NCBI GenBank assembly: GCA_903859115.1
Contig: CAIOLH010000138.1
Span: 1 to 7,428 of the forward strand
From: an uncultured Opitutia bacterium
GTDB lineage: Bacteria > Verrucomicrobiota > Verrucomicrobiae > Opitutales > UBA953
Length of the DNA stretch: 7,428 bases
Reading direction: 5' to 3'
This document shows, piece after piece, positions 1-5,769 of this stretch. Below the pieces are notes generated by a model. That model ran no database searches. It was not told the origin of the DNA and saw nothing but the letters and a program-made list of their open reading frames with translations. The position numbers were made by a program, and so were the translations under genes. How positions within the stretch are numbered: position 1 is the first letter of the stretch; each line of letters begins with the position of its first letter.

Positions 1-281
1 ACCGCTTGGTCAATCAGCGCCATCAAATAAACCATCGCGGTTTGTTGATCTTTAACACTACCTCGAAAATCTCGGCCCGGACCCATCGCGGCACAAACCG
101 CTCCAATCTGGATTCCCGCCTTCTCCGCGGCCGTCTTTACGAACGCAGGATTGATATGGTCAGGACTCTCCACCGCGATTTCGACAGTATCAAACCCCCA
201 TTTTTTAAAACGTTTAAAGAGTTTCACTTCTTTATCGGTAAAAGGAGAAGTATATAAGAATGTATTAATGCCGAATCGCAT
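1..281 (-). CDS. Sugar phosphate isomerase/epimerase, N-terminal part (D-psicose/D-tagatose 3-epimerase-like)
   Basis: Reading leftwards from the ATG at 281-279, 93 codons are open before the window edge cuts the gene, so only about the first third of a usual 280-300 residue protein is visible. The start MRFGINTFLYTSPF, the segment KKWGFDTVEIAVESP (about 26-40) and AVCAAMGPGRDFRG (61-74) fit the first beta strands and the metal-site region of the AP-endonuclease-2-like TIM-barrel family (sugar phosphate isomerases/epimerases, D-tagatose 3-epimerase branch). The Glu in TVEIAVE and the GPGRDFRG loop are typical of that branch. Family members interconvert ketohexoses at C3 or related sugars in the cytoplasm using a divalent metal. 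The substrate cannot be named from this fragment, and most catalytic residues lie outside the window. No Shine-Dalgarno sequence precedes the ATG. The gene is divergent from the membrane hydrolase at 387. Confidence 0.85.
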   Translation of the reverse strand, partial: MRFGINTFLYTSPFTDKEVKLFKRFKKWGFDTVEIAVESPDHINPAFVKTAAEKAGIQIGAVCAAMGPGRDFRGSVKDQQTAMVYLMALIDQA

Positions 282-282
282 G

Positions 283-310
283 GGGTAAGAGAGAACGACT
301 CTATTTACCC
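283..310. promoter_or_regulatory. Inverted repeat abutting the epimerase start codon (candidate operator or 5' UTR hairpin)
   Basis: GGGTAA (283-288) pairs with TTACCC (305-310), and inside it AGAG (290-293) pairs with CTCT (299-302) around the loop AACGA, giving ten base pairs with one small internal loop. It ends one base from the epimerase ATG at 281. On the minus strand a possible promoter overlaps it: TTGACC (325-320), a 16-base gap, then TAGAGT (303-298). If that promoter is real, the repeat covers the -10 element and would suit a repressor. If transcription starts further upstream, it would be an mRNA hairpin touching the start codon. The repeat is seen directly; its function is inference. 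Confidence 0.35.
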
Positions 311-386
311 GTACGGTTGGGTCAAGTTTGGGAATATTTTAAAAGTGTCGCTTCGCTTTTATGTTCGAGCTAATTTATATGAAGTT

Positions 387-1436
387 ATGGACAACCTTAC
401 GCACGCAGCACTCGGACTTTCTGCTGGCGTTGTGGTTGCCCGCAAGGGCGGGTCTTTACCAGCGGCCGCAGTCGCTGCCTTTCTGGCCGCTGAAATTCCT
501 GATATCGATGTATTCATCCGCAGTGCCGATGATCCCCTGTCTTCTTTTCGCTGGCACCGACACTTCACCCATAGTTTTTCCTTCATGCCCATCTGGGCTA
601 TAGTGTGTGCAGGTTTTACTGCCTGGTTGTTTAAATGGATCAACAAACCTGGGATTAATTGGAAAGAATTAATTATACCATCATTTGTCGGAGCACTTAC
701 TCACCTACTCTGCGATGGCTGTACCAGTTATGGCACCATGCTCTTATGGCCATTTAACGAAATACGTTATGCGTGGGACTGCTTACCCATCGTTGATCTT
801 TTTGCGACACTACCTTTGTTGATTTTGACGATTGTCGCGCTAAGAAAATCTTCCAAAAAAATCGCTGCATTTGGTTTAATTTGGTTTTGTAGTTATGCTG
901 GACTGGGAATCTATCAACACGCTCGAGCGGAGAAATCCCTGCGGGGCTGGCTTAATGAACAAAAAATTTCGCCTGAACGCCTCGCCGTAAAACCGACGAT
1001 TTCAAATCTTATTCTTTGGCGAGGTGTTTGGCTTCATGAAGGTGAATGGCAAGTAGCCGCGGTAAGAGTTGTGCCATTTACCGATACGCTCATTGCGCCA
1101 GGAGAAAAACGTTTAGCTTGGACCCTCAATAGTGCAGGTAATCCACCACCCGGCTCCGAGAGTGAAAAAATGATTAAAGATTTCACGCGCTTCACTCAGG
1201 GCTGGAATGCCTACAGCATTAAAGAATCTGGAATATTAATCGGTGATATTCGTTTCGCGACGCTTCCCGATAGTGCACGATCTCTTTGGTCAGTCTATTA
1301 TGGCAAAAAAGACAAGTCCTACCCTGGCCCACAAGTCGCTGATGTAATTATGGACCGTCAAGTTAAGGAAGCCGATTGGACTCACCTGAAAGATCTTCTT
1401 TTAGGTGAAGATAAAAATTACCAAAAATTTAATTAA
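387..1436 (+). CDS. Membrane-bound metal-dependent hydrolase, YdjM/DUF457 family
   Basis: 349 residues. I chose the ATG at 387 (MDNLTHAALGLS) over the in-frame GTG at 345 because family members characteristically begin MDNLTH. The N-terminal half has the family's conserved acidic and histidine positions: H6, AEIPDIDVF (35-43), WHRHFTHS (56-63; H57, H62), THLLCD (105-110; H106, D110), the TSYGTMLLWPF segment (113-123) and D131/D137. Hydrophobic segments near 10-36, 64-82, 97-109, 136-152 and 158-177 indicate an inner-membrane protein. PF04307 members are described as LexA-binding or membrane-bound predicted metal-dependent hydrolases; the substrate is unknown. Residues about 178-349 form a soluble C-terminal region that I do not recognise (WRGVWLHEGEW, FTQGWNAYS), clearly beyond the core. 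The stop overlaps that of the convergent TonB-family gene. GAAG lies too close to the ATG to be a good Shine-Dalgarno sequence. Confidence 0.88.
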   Translation: MDNLTHAALGLSAGVVVARKGGSLPAAAVAAFLAAEIPDIDVFIRSADDPLSSFRWHRHFTHSFSFMPIWAIVCAGFTAWLFKWINKPGINWKELIIPSFVGALTHLLCDGCTSYGTMLLWPFNEIRYAWDCLPIVDLFATLPLLILTIVALRKSSKKIAAFGLIWFCSYAGLGIYQHARAEKSLRGWLNEQKISPERLAVKPTISNLILWRGVWLHEGEWQVAAVRVVPFTDTLIAPGEKRLAWTLNSAGNPPPGSESEKMIKDFTRFTQGWNAYSIKESGILIGDIRFATLPDSARSLWSVYYGKKDKSYPGPQVADVIMDRQVKEADWTHLKDLLLGEDKNYQKFN

Positions 1437-1999
1437 CGTAACTCGAAGCGATATGTAGCCGTAGCCTCAGCGCTGATCGGCTGATGATCGCGTTCAGCCG
1501 GATTAAACTGCGATGACCGCGCCGCTAACTCAGCTGCTTGATCTAAAACCGATGAGCCCGAACTTTCTAAAATCTGGGTCGATTCCACTTTTCCTTGAGC
1601 TGAAATAAAAACTTTTACCACCACTTTACCTTGGCGACTCTCACTCAATGCATCCGCTGGATATTGAGGGTTCTCACGCACTAAAAAAACGGGGGGAGTG
1701 TAGATGGTTGATGGATGGCTCACTGCTGGCACCGCAGCTGAGTCTACCGGCAAACTAATTTTATTTTCCACTGAAGCCGAGTTCGCCGAAGATAAATTTT
1801 CGGAAGACTTTGGGGTAGAATTCGAATTTGTTGAAACAGGCTCAGCGTTGATTTCGTTCACTAAAGAAACCGTCACGAAATTTTCTGCATTGAGTCGGCG
1901 ACTCCCAAATAAGCCCTGATCACTCACCACCAAGCCGGCCATGAGCGCTAGATGTGTCACCCCTACAATAATCCAAATGAAGCGGTGGCGCGTCGACAT
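1433..1999 (-). CDS. TonB-family protein (energy transducer-like)
   Basis: 188 residues with the classic layout: short cytoplasmic head, one membrane anchor (about 7-26), a Ser/Asn/Pro-rich periplasmic linker (about 50-105) and a C-terminal TonB fold (about 106-188). The C-terminal domain carries NPQYPADAL (110-118), GKVVVKVFISAQGKV (124-138), ESSGSSVLDQAA (145-156) and FNPAE (165-169), all TonB_C hallmarks. H16 in the anchor lies in HLALMAGLV, which lines up with HGAVVAGLL of E. coli TonB, where the histidine is essential for coupling to ExbB/ExbD. The linker lacks the Pro-Glu/Pro-Lys repeats of enterobacterial TonB. No exbB or exbD is visible, so the partner receptor and motor are unknown. 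It lies 53 bases downstream of the SixA gene on the same strand and probably shares its transcript. Its stop (TAA at 1435-1433) overlaps that of the convergent hydrolase. No Shine-Dalgarno sequence is seen. Confidence 0.88.
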   Translation of the reverse strand: MSTRHRFIWIIVGVTHLALMAGLVVSDQGLFGSRRLNAENFVTVSLVNEINAEPVSTNSNSTPKSSENLSSANSASVENKISLPVDSAAVPAVSHPSTIYTPPVFLVRENPQYPADALSESRQGKVVVKVFISAQGKVESTQILESSGSSVLDQAAELAARSSQFNPAERDHQPISAEATATYRFELR

Positions 2000-2052
2000 G
2001 CTCTAGGGTTAAAGCGATGAACGGCGTAAGTCAGCCCAGAACCTTGTCATTT

Positions 2053-2529
2053 TTAATCGGGAATGATGTACCAGAGTAATCTCCAGCGACCAAATGGGTG
2101 TCCATCCGTCGGCAAAGTTAATCTTTCGAGGGCCATCAATCCAGCCTTGCGAAAACGCACCCCCTCTTCACCCGCCCGTAATCCCAATAGTAAACCCACC
2201 AAACCCGTGAGGTGTGGATTATGACCCACCAAAAATCGTGGCTTCGTTGTTTTGGCCAACAGCAAGGCGGTGCGACGGTAGTTATCGTCGGGCAAAATTC
2301 CCGATAGTTTCTTAAGGGTGAGGCCTTTCCTGTATTTTTTGAGCCATTGTGCGGTCTGAGTCGCACGCAGGTACGGACTATGTTCCACCAACAACACTTC
2401 TTCCAAAATTCTCTCTAGGTATTTCGATGAGAGTCCCTTCATTTGCTTATTTCCTTTAGACGACAGTGGACGAGCCGAATCAATCTCACCGGGCTCGGCA
2501 TGTGCATGTCTTAATAAAAATATTTTCAT
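2053..2529 (-). CDS. sixA: Phosphohistidine phosphatase SixA-like (histidine phosphatase superfamily)
   Basis: 158 residues, the usual SixA size. The frame stays open 49 codons further upstream, but MKIFLLRHAHAE is the canonical start, and the extension would run into the divergent carboxypeptidase gene. Seen motifs: RHAHAE at 7-12 with the nucleophile H8; PLSSKG (21-26); the HSPYLRATQTA segment (50-60), equivalent to the S-P-x-x-R-A-x-Q-T signature; and VGHNPHL (101-107) with the second catalytic histidine H103. E. coli SixA removes phosphate from histidines of phosphotransfer proteins (ArcB HPt, NPr). Here the target is unknown, because no HPt or PTS gene is in view. The gene is divergent from the carboxypeptidase (58-base gap) and 53 bases upstream of the TonB-family gene. 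No Shine-Dalgarno sequence precedes the ATG. Confidence 0.87.
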   Translation of the reverse strand: MKIFLLRHAHAEPGEIDSARPLSSKGNKQMKGLSSKYLERILEEVLLVEHSPYLRATQTAQWLKKYRKGLTLKKLSGILPDDNYRRTALLLAKTTKPRFLVGHNPHLTGLVGLLLGLRAGEEGVRFRKAGLMALERLTLPTDGHPFGRWRLLWYIIPD

Positions 2530-2587
2530 TAACAATTTATCAAGAATTGGTCTTGCCGAAAACTCCAGAGTCGCAAGCAATAAAACC

Positions 2588-3589
2588 GTGCACCGAGTCC
2601 TCCTCACGAGCCTCCTATTTTTTATTTTGAATAGTGGTCGGGCGGCGGAAGATAAATACTCGGAACTGGGAGCCACTTACAATGGCACCATTTGCGTGGA
2701 CGCTGACACGGGGATAGTTTTGTCCGAATCCACGGCCGACAGTCTGGGCCATCCCGCCAGTGTGACCAAGCTCATGACGTTTCTTCTCATCTTAGAAGAC
2801 GCCCGTGATCAGCAATTAAACCTCAACTCACTCGTTAAGATAAGTAAAGAAGCTACTCAAATCGGTGGATCGCAAGTTTGGTTAGCCGTCGGCGAAGAGT
2901 TCACCGTCAAAGATTTATTATACGCGTTGATGCTTCAATCGGCCAACGATTCGGCGGTGGCACTCGCACTCACTCGAGCACCGACCGTCAAAGAATTTGT
3001 CGAGCGAATGAACACGCGTGCTAAGGAACTAGGGATGACGAATACTCACTTCGTTTCTCCTCACGGTCTTACTTATGGAGCCGGACCCCATGATACCACT
3101 ACCGCTCGCGACTTGGCTAAACTCTGCGTACAGTTAACCACCCTTAAAGACGCCTTTACGTTTACCTACTGCAAAGAATTTAATTTTCGCCCAGGACTGA
3201 AAAGCGTTCGGCTTAACAATCACAATCACCTTCTTAACTCCTACCCAGGATGCGATGGATTTAAAACCGGATGGACCGTTGCAGCTAACGCCTCGATTGT
3301 CACCACCGCCCGCAATAATAACCATCGAGTCATCGCGGTGGTACTCGGTTGCGATAGCCCTAGTGGCGCCAAAATAGCCCAACGCGTCCGTGATCAAATT
3401 GCCGGAAAACTCATGACCAAGGGATTTGAAAAACTAGCGGTTTATGATGCTGAAAAAGCGAAACTTCTCACCCTAACTCATCGCGATACTCCAAAGGGTA
3501 AAGGGGCGACCCCATCAGCCCCAAAGAAGTCCGATTCAGAGGAAAAAACCGAGGAAAAAGGCTGGTTAGAGGCTTTATTTACGTTCTAA
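2588..3589 (+). CDS. Serine-type D-alanyl-D-alanine carboxypeptidase (peptidase S11, PBP5/DacF-like)
   Basis: 333 residues from a GTG at 2588. The frame continues upstream without an ATG or GTG, and the GTG gives a good signal peptide (MHRVLLTSLLFFILNSGRA, cleavage probably near A19/A20). All three penicillin-binding motifs are present: SVTK (58-61, nucleophile S58), SAN (118-120) and KTG (226-228). Such enzymes remove the terminal D-Ala from peptidoglycan stem pentapeptides in the periplasm and so limit cross-linking. The catalytic domain ends near 290. The C-terminal PBP5_C beta domain is absent. Instead a Lys/Glu/Pro-rich tail (about 300-324) ends in WLEALFTF, which might be a minimal membrane anchor. 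Which dac paralogue it is cannot be told. No Shine-Dalgarno sequence is seen. A weak hairpin (TAACCC/GGGTTA, 3587-3609) straddles the stop but has no T-run, so readthrough towards recA is possible. Confidence 0.92.
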   Translation: MHRVLLTSLLFFILNSGRAAEDKYSELGATYNGTICVDADTGIVLSESTADSLGHPASVTKLMTFLLILEDARDQQLNLNSLVKISKEATQIGGSQVWLAVGEEFTVKDLLYALMLQSANDSAVALALTRAPTVKEFVERMNTRAKELGMTNTHFVSPHGLTYGAGPHDTTTARDLAKLCVQLTTLKDAFTFTYCKEFNFRPGLKSVRLNNHNHLLNSYPGCDGFKTGWTVAANASIVTTARNNNHRVIAVVLGCDSPSGAKIAQRVRDQIAGKLMTKGFEKLAVYDAEKAKLLTLTHRDTPKGKGATPSAPKKSDSEEKTEEKGWLEALFTF

Positions 3590-3619
3590 CCCTAGATTTA
3601 CCTGGGTTAAATAATATAG

Positions 3620-3633
3620 TGAACAAATGTTCA
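3620..3633. promoter_or_regulatory. LexA/SOS box upstream of recA
   Basis: TGAACAAATGTTCA is a perfect 5-base inverted repeat around AAAT, centred about 62 bases upstream of the recA ATG. It matches the GAAC-N4-GTTC operator bound by LexA (DinR) in Bacillus and actinobacteria. A possible -10 element, TAAAAT (3652-3657), lies 18 bases beyond TGTTCA (3628-3633), so the box would cover the -35 position, which suits repression. The palindrome and its place before recA are seen; LexA binding is inference from known SOS regulation. No lexA gene is in the window. Confidence 0.75.
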
Positions 3634-3688
3634 TTTTTGCTTGCCATCGCCTAAAATAGTCTCACCGTAGCTCAATCTAATTAACCCT

Positions 3689-4765
3689 ATGTCTACTACT
3701 AAGACCGACTCCACCGCCAAAGAAAAAGCGGCCGTTCAATCCTCCGAGCGCAAGACTCTCGATCTCGCCCTCTCAGCAATCAACAAACAGTACGGCGACG
3801 GCACCCTGATGCGCATGGGTGACGCAACCAAGATGCAGGTGTCAACCGTGTCGACTGGCTCCGTGGCCATCGACCTCGCCCTAGGCGTAGGCGGACTGCC
3901 TCGCGGTCGTATTGTCGAAATCTTCGGACCAGAGTCATCGGGTAAAACCACTCTCTGTCTTTCCATCATCGCCGAAATCCAACGCCAAGGTGGTAACGCT
4001 GTTTTCGTAGACGTCGAACACGCTCTCGATCCACGCTATTCAAAAGTAGTCGGCGTAGATTTAGATAATCTTTTAGTGTCCCAACCTGAGTCTGGTGAAG
4101 ACGCTCTTAATATTGCCGAAACCTTAATTCGTTCGGGCGCAGTGGATGTTATCGTCATCGACTCCGTAGCTGCTCTGGTATCAAAGCAAGAATTAGACGG
4201 CCAAATGGGCGATTCAACCGTGGGCGTTCAAGCTCGTATGATGAGTCAAGCGATGCGCCGCCTCACCGCCGCCATCAGCCGTACTAATTGCGTTGTTATT
4301 TTCACTAACCAAATTCGTGAAAAAATCGGCGTGATGTTCGGTAGCCCAGAAACCACTCCTGGTGGTCGCGCACTCAAGTTCTTCTCTTCCGTTCGAATCG
4401 ACATTCGTCGTATCGGACAAATCAAAGAACCTACCGGTAAAGTCATCGGCAACCGCACTAAAGTTAAAGTCGTTAAAAACAAAGTCGCTCCTCCATTCAC
4501 TGAATGCGAATTCGACATCATGTATAACGAAGGCATCTCTCGCACGGGTTCTGTTTTAGATCTCGGTATCGAACACAAGATTCTAGAAAAGAAAGGTGCA
4601 TGGATCGCTTACAATGGTCAGCTCATCGGCCAAGGCCGTGAAGCCGCCAAAGACCACCTCGCGAAAAATCCCAAAGTTCTCGATGAGTTACAAAAAATTA
4701 TTCTCGAGAAAGTTCAAGTCGTTGGCGGTATGACCTTAGGTGCCAGCGAAAGCACCCCAGAGTAA
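3689..4765 (+). CDS. recA: Recombinase RecA
   Basis: 358 residues, full length and uninterrupted (no intein or frameshift). RecA polymerises on single-stranded DNA, drives homologous strand exchange with ATP and stimulates LexA self-cleavage. Seen: Walker A GPESSGKT (80-87), the catalytic Glu in VDVEHALD (E110), the [10 protein letters not shown] segment (131-140), Walker B VIVIDS (154-159), loop 1 ([14 protein letters not shown], 172-185), and [13 protein letters not shown] (206-218) leading into loop 2 ([11 protein letters not shown], 221-231). The C-terminal domain has the usual GAWIAYNG and [20 protein letters not shown] has Val where E. coli RecA has Ala, a mild variant. The N-terminal 20 residues are Ser/Thr/Lys-rich and variable, as usual. 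The leader has a LexA-type box but no Shine-Dalgarno sequence (AATTAACCCT directly before ATG). An intrinsic terminator follows 25 bases after the stop. Confidence 0.99.
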   Translation: MSTTKTDSTAKEKAAVQSSERKTLDLALSAINKQYGDGTLMRMGDATKMQVSTVSTGSVAIDLALGVGGLPRGRIVEIFGPESSGKTTLCLSIIAEIQRQGGNAVFVDVEHALDPRYSKVVGVDLDNLLVSQPESGEDALNIAETLIRSGAVDVIVIDSVAALVSKQELDGQMGDSTVGVQARMMSQAMRRLTAAISRTNCVVIFTNQIREKIGVMFGSPETTPGGRALKFFSSVRIDIRRIGQIKEPTGKVIGNRTKVKVVKNKVAPPFTECEFDIMYNEGISRTGSVLDLGIEHKILEKKGAWIAYNGQLIGQGREAAKDHLAKNPKVLDELQKIILEKVQVVGGMTLGASESTPE

Positions 4766-4790
4766 TTTATCGTTGTTGGCTGCCATAGCC

Positions 4791-4822
4791 CGGGCCGTAC
4801 GCAAGTACGGCCCGTTTCATTT
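4791..4822 (+). terminator. Rho-independent terminator of recA
   Basis: CGGGCCGTAC (4791-4800) and GTACGGCCCG (4805-4814) form a perfect 10-base-pair GC-rich stem closed by the GNRA-type tetraloop GCAA, followed by TTTCATTT. It begins 25 bases after the recA stop. The T-rich side is on the plus strand and no A-run lies on the other side, so it stops recA transcripts. It also separates recA transcription from the RNA gene that follows. Confidence 0.9.
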
Positions 4823-4857
4823 AACAAGGGAGTCGGCTTGCATTTTAGAAAATTCTG

Positions 4858-5036
4858 TGGACGTTATACGTCCCCTGCAGTGTTCGACACCCGCGGCAGC
4901 CTCCGTACCCTACGAACATAATATACGGGAGGTGTAACCCGACCGGCCTCGTCCGAGCCGTGGCAATGTACCGCCCACCTAAATCCAGGATCAACTGGAG
5001 CTCCAATCGGAATCGGCACAGGCGGGGGATCCTTTT
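4858..5036 (+). ncRNA. ssrS: Candidate 6S RNA (RNA polymerase-binding regulatory RNA)
   Basis: The recA-radC gap has no plausible coding frame but folds like 6S RNA. Closing stem: TCCCCTGC (4871-4878) with GCGGGGGA (5022-5029), 8 pairs. Central bubble: 5' strand AGTGTTCG (4879-4886); 3' strand carrying a small hairpin TCCAG/CTGGA (4984-4988/4995-4999). Terminal arm: ACA/TGU (4887-4889/4967-4969), CCGCGGC/GCCGTGG (4891-4897/4957-4963), then CCTCCGTA/TACGGGAGG (4900-4907/4924-4932) with one bulged G. GTCCCCTGCAGTGTTCGA resembles the conserved 5' bubble flank of 6S RNAs (GUCCCCUG in E. coli; CCUGCGGUGUUCG in others, from memory). 6S RNA mimics an open promoter, binds the housekeeping RNA polymerase holoenzyme, and templates short pRNAs. 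The length (about 180) fits. The ends are estimates: no clear promoter was found, and the 3' end may reach into the radC 3' end. A computed fold or Rfam match could overturn this call. Confidence 0.65.
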
Positions 5037-5715
5037 AAATCAGTCCGGCTTCACCAAAACTAAACCAACCCTTCCCCAAAGGGTCTGATTCCGGGCGACC
5101 AATAATCACGTGATCAAGGAGTTCGACCCCAATCACCCTTCCTGCCTCCACCAGCTGTCGCGTCACTGCTCGATCGGCCGAACTAGGCGATGGATCACCG
5201 CTCGGATGATTATGCGCCACAATCGCAGCGGGCGCGCCGTAGCGAAGAGCCTGACGAAACACTTCGCGCGGATGGAGCAGCGAACTGGTCGCGGTGCCCG
5301 AACTGACTTCTTGAATCGTGATTAGTCGGTTGCGGCGATTCAAACAAAGCACCCAACATTTTTCAACGGAGAGACTGGATGATAATGGCTCAAGCCTCGT
5401 CCAAACTTTTATGGGCGTATCTAATTTATCGCCAGGATCGTGATCACGCTCACGTATGCGCCGCGCCAACTCCATCGCTGCAGCCAACTCAGCCGCCTTC
5501 GCTGGACCGAGTCCATGCACACGCTCGAAGTCAGCCGTTTCCCATCGAGCCATCTCCGCCAAACTTCCGGCCTGCTCAATCAAAGCATGCGAAACTTGTT
5601 GAGCGGAAAAGCCACGCGAGCCAGCACCAATCAATAATTCAAAGAGTTCGGCGTCCATCAGTGCGCGTGGGCCGAGTCGAGTTAGTCGCTCACGCGGACG
5701 GTCTTCAGAAATCAT
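5035..5715 (-). CDS. radC: RadC family protein (JAMM/MPN+ domain, UPF0758)
   Basis: 226 residues, the normal RadC length. The N-terminal part has the RPRERLTRLG and LMDAELFELLIGAG segments (6-32) and a helix-hairpin-helix (VHGLGPAKAAEL, 66-77). The C-terminal JAMM domain has E118 (VEKCWVLCLN) and H-x-H-x7-S-x2-D as H168, H170, S178 and D181, with the family signature HNHPSGDPSPS. The metal site is therefore intact. RadC proteins were linked to DNA repair, but the original E. coli radC102 allele proved to be in recG, so the biochemical role is unsettled. The ATG at 5715 is the only reasonable start; a 9-base inverted repeat lies just upstream. The gene follows carbonic anhydrase by 54 bases on the same strand with no terminator between, so co-transcription is likely. 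It converges on the 6S-like RNA. Confidence 0.95.
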   Translation of the reverse strand: MISEDRPRERLTRLGPRALMDAELFELLIGAGSRGFSAQQVSHALIEQAGSLAEMARWETADFERVHGLGPAKAAELAAAMELARRIRERDHDPGDKLDTPIKVWTRLEPLSSSLSVEKCWVLCLNRRNRLITIQEVSSGTATSSLLHPREVFRQALRYGAPAAIVAHNHPSGDPSPSSADRAVTRQLVEAGRVIGVELLDHVIIGRPESDPLGKGWFSFGEAGLI

Positions 5716-5719
5716 CTCA

Positions 5720-5739
5720 CGACCAAAGAACTTTGGTCG
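5720..5739. promoter_or_regulatory. 20-base inverted repeat immediately upstream of the radC start
   Basis: CGACCAAAG (5720-5728) and CTTTGGTCG (5731-5739) are perfect 9-base arms around AA. On the minus-strand mRNA this gives an 8-pair stem with loop GUUC, ending four bases before the radC AUG, so it would occupy the ribosome landing site. No T-run follows it in either direction, which argues against an intrinsic terminator. It could be a protein operator, a translational hairpin or an mRNA processing site between the carbonic anhydrase and radC genes. The repeat is certain; the role is not. Confidence 0.5.
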
Positions 5740-5769
5740 ATTAAATCAATTACACGAAAACCCTAGTGA

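Noticed and set aside
345..386. GTG start for the membrane hydrolase
   Set aside because: The family characteristically begins MDNLTH, which is the ATG at 387; the extra residues look like untranslated leader.
2530..2676. 49-codon N-terminal extension of the SixA frame to an ATG at 2676
   Set aside because: It overlaps the start of the divergent carboxypeptidase gene and has no family resemblance; MKIFLLRHAHAE is the canonical SixA start.
3587..3609. TAACCC/GGGTTA hairpin as a terminator of the carboxypeptidase gene
   Set aside because: Only six pairs around an 11-base loop, including the stop codon, with no T-run after it.
4838..4870. TTGCAT and TATACG as the promoter of the 6S-like RNA
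   Set aside because: The spacing is 21 bases, and a start after it would remove most of the closing stem, so I do not annotate it.
4877..4897. TTCGA T-loop-like string suggesting a tRNA or tmRNA
   Set aside because: No 5-pair T stem flanks a seven-base loop, and no acceptor or anticodon arms can be drawn on either strand.
4740..4937. Possible 65-codon protein across the recA 3' end and the following gap
   Set aside because: It overlaps the recA end and reads through the recA terminator; its residues show no protein-like pattern, and RNA structure explains the region better.
5005..5016. Tandem AATCGG-AATCGG repeat
   Set aside because: Only two short copies, inside the bubble strand of the 6S-like RNA; most likely chance or part of that structure.
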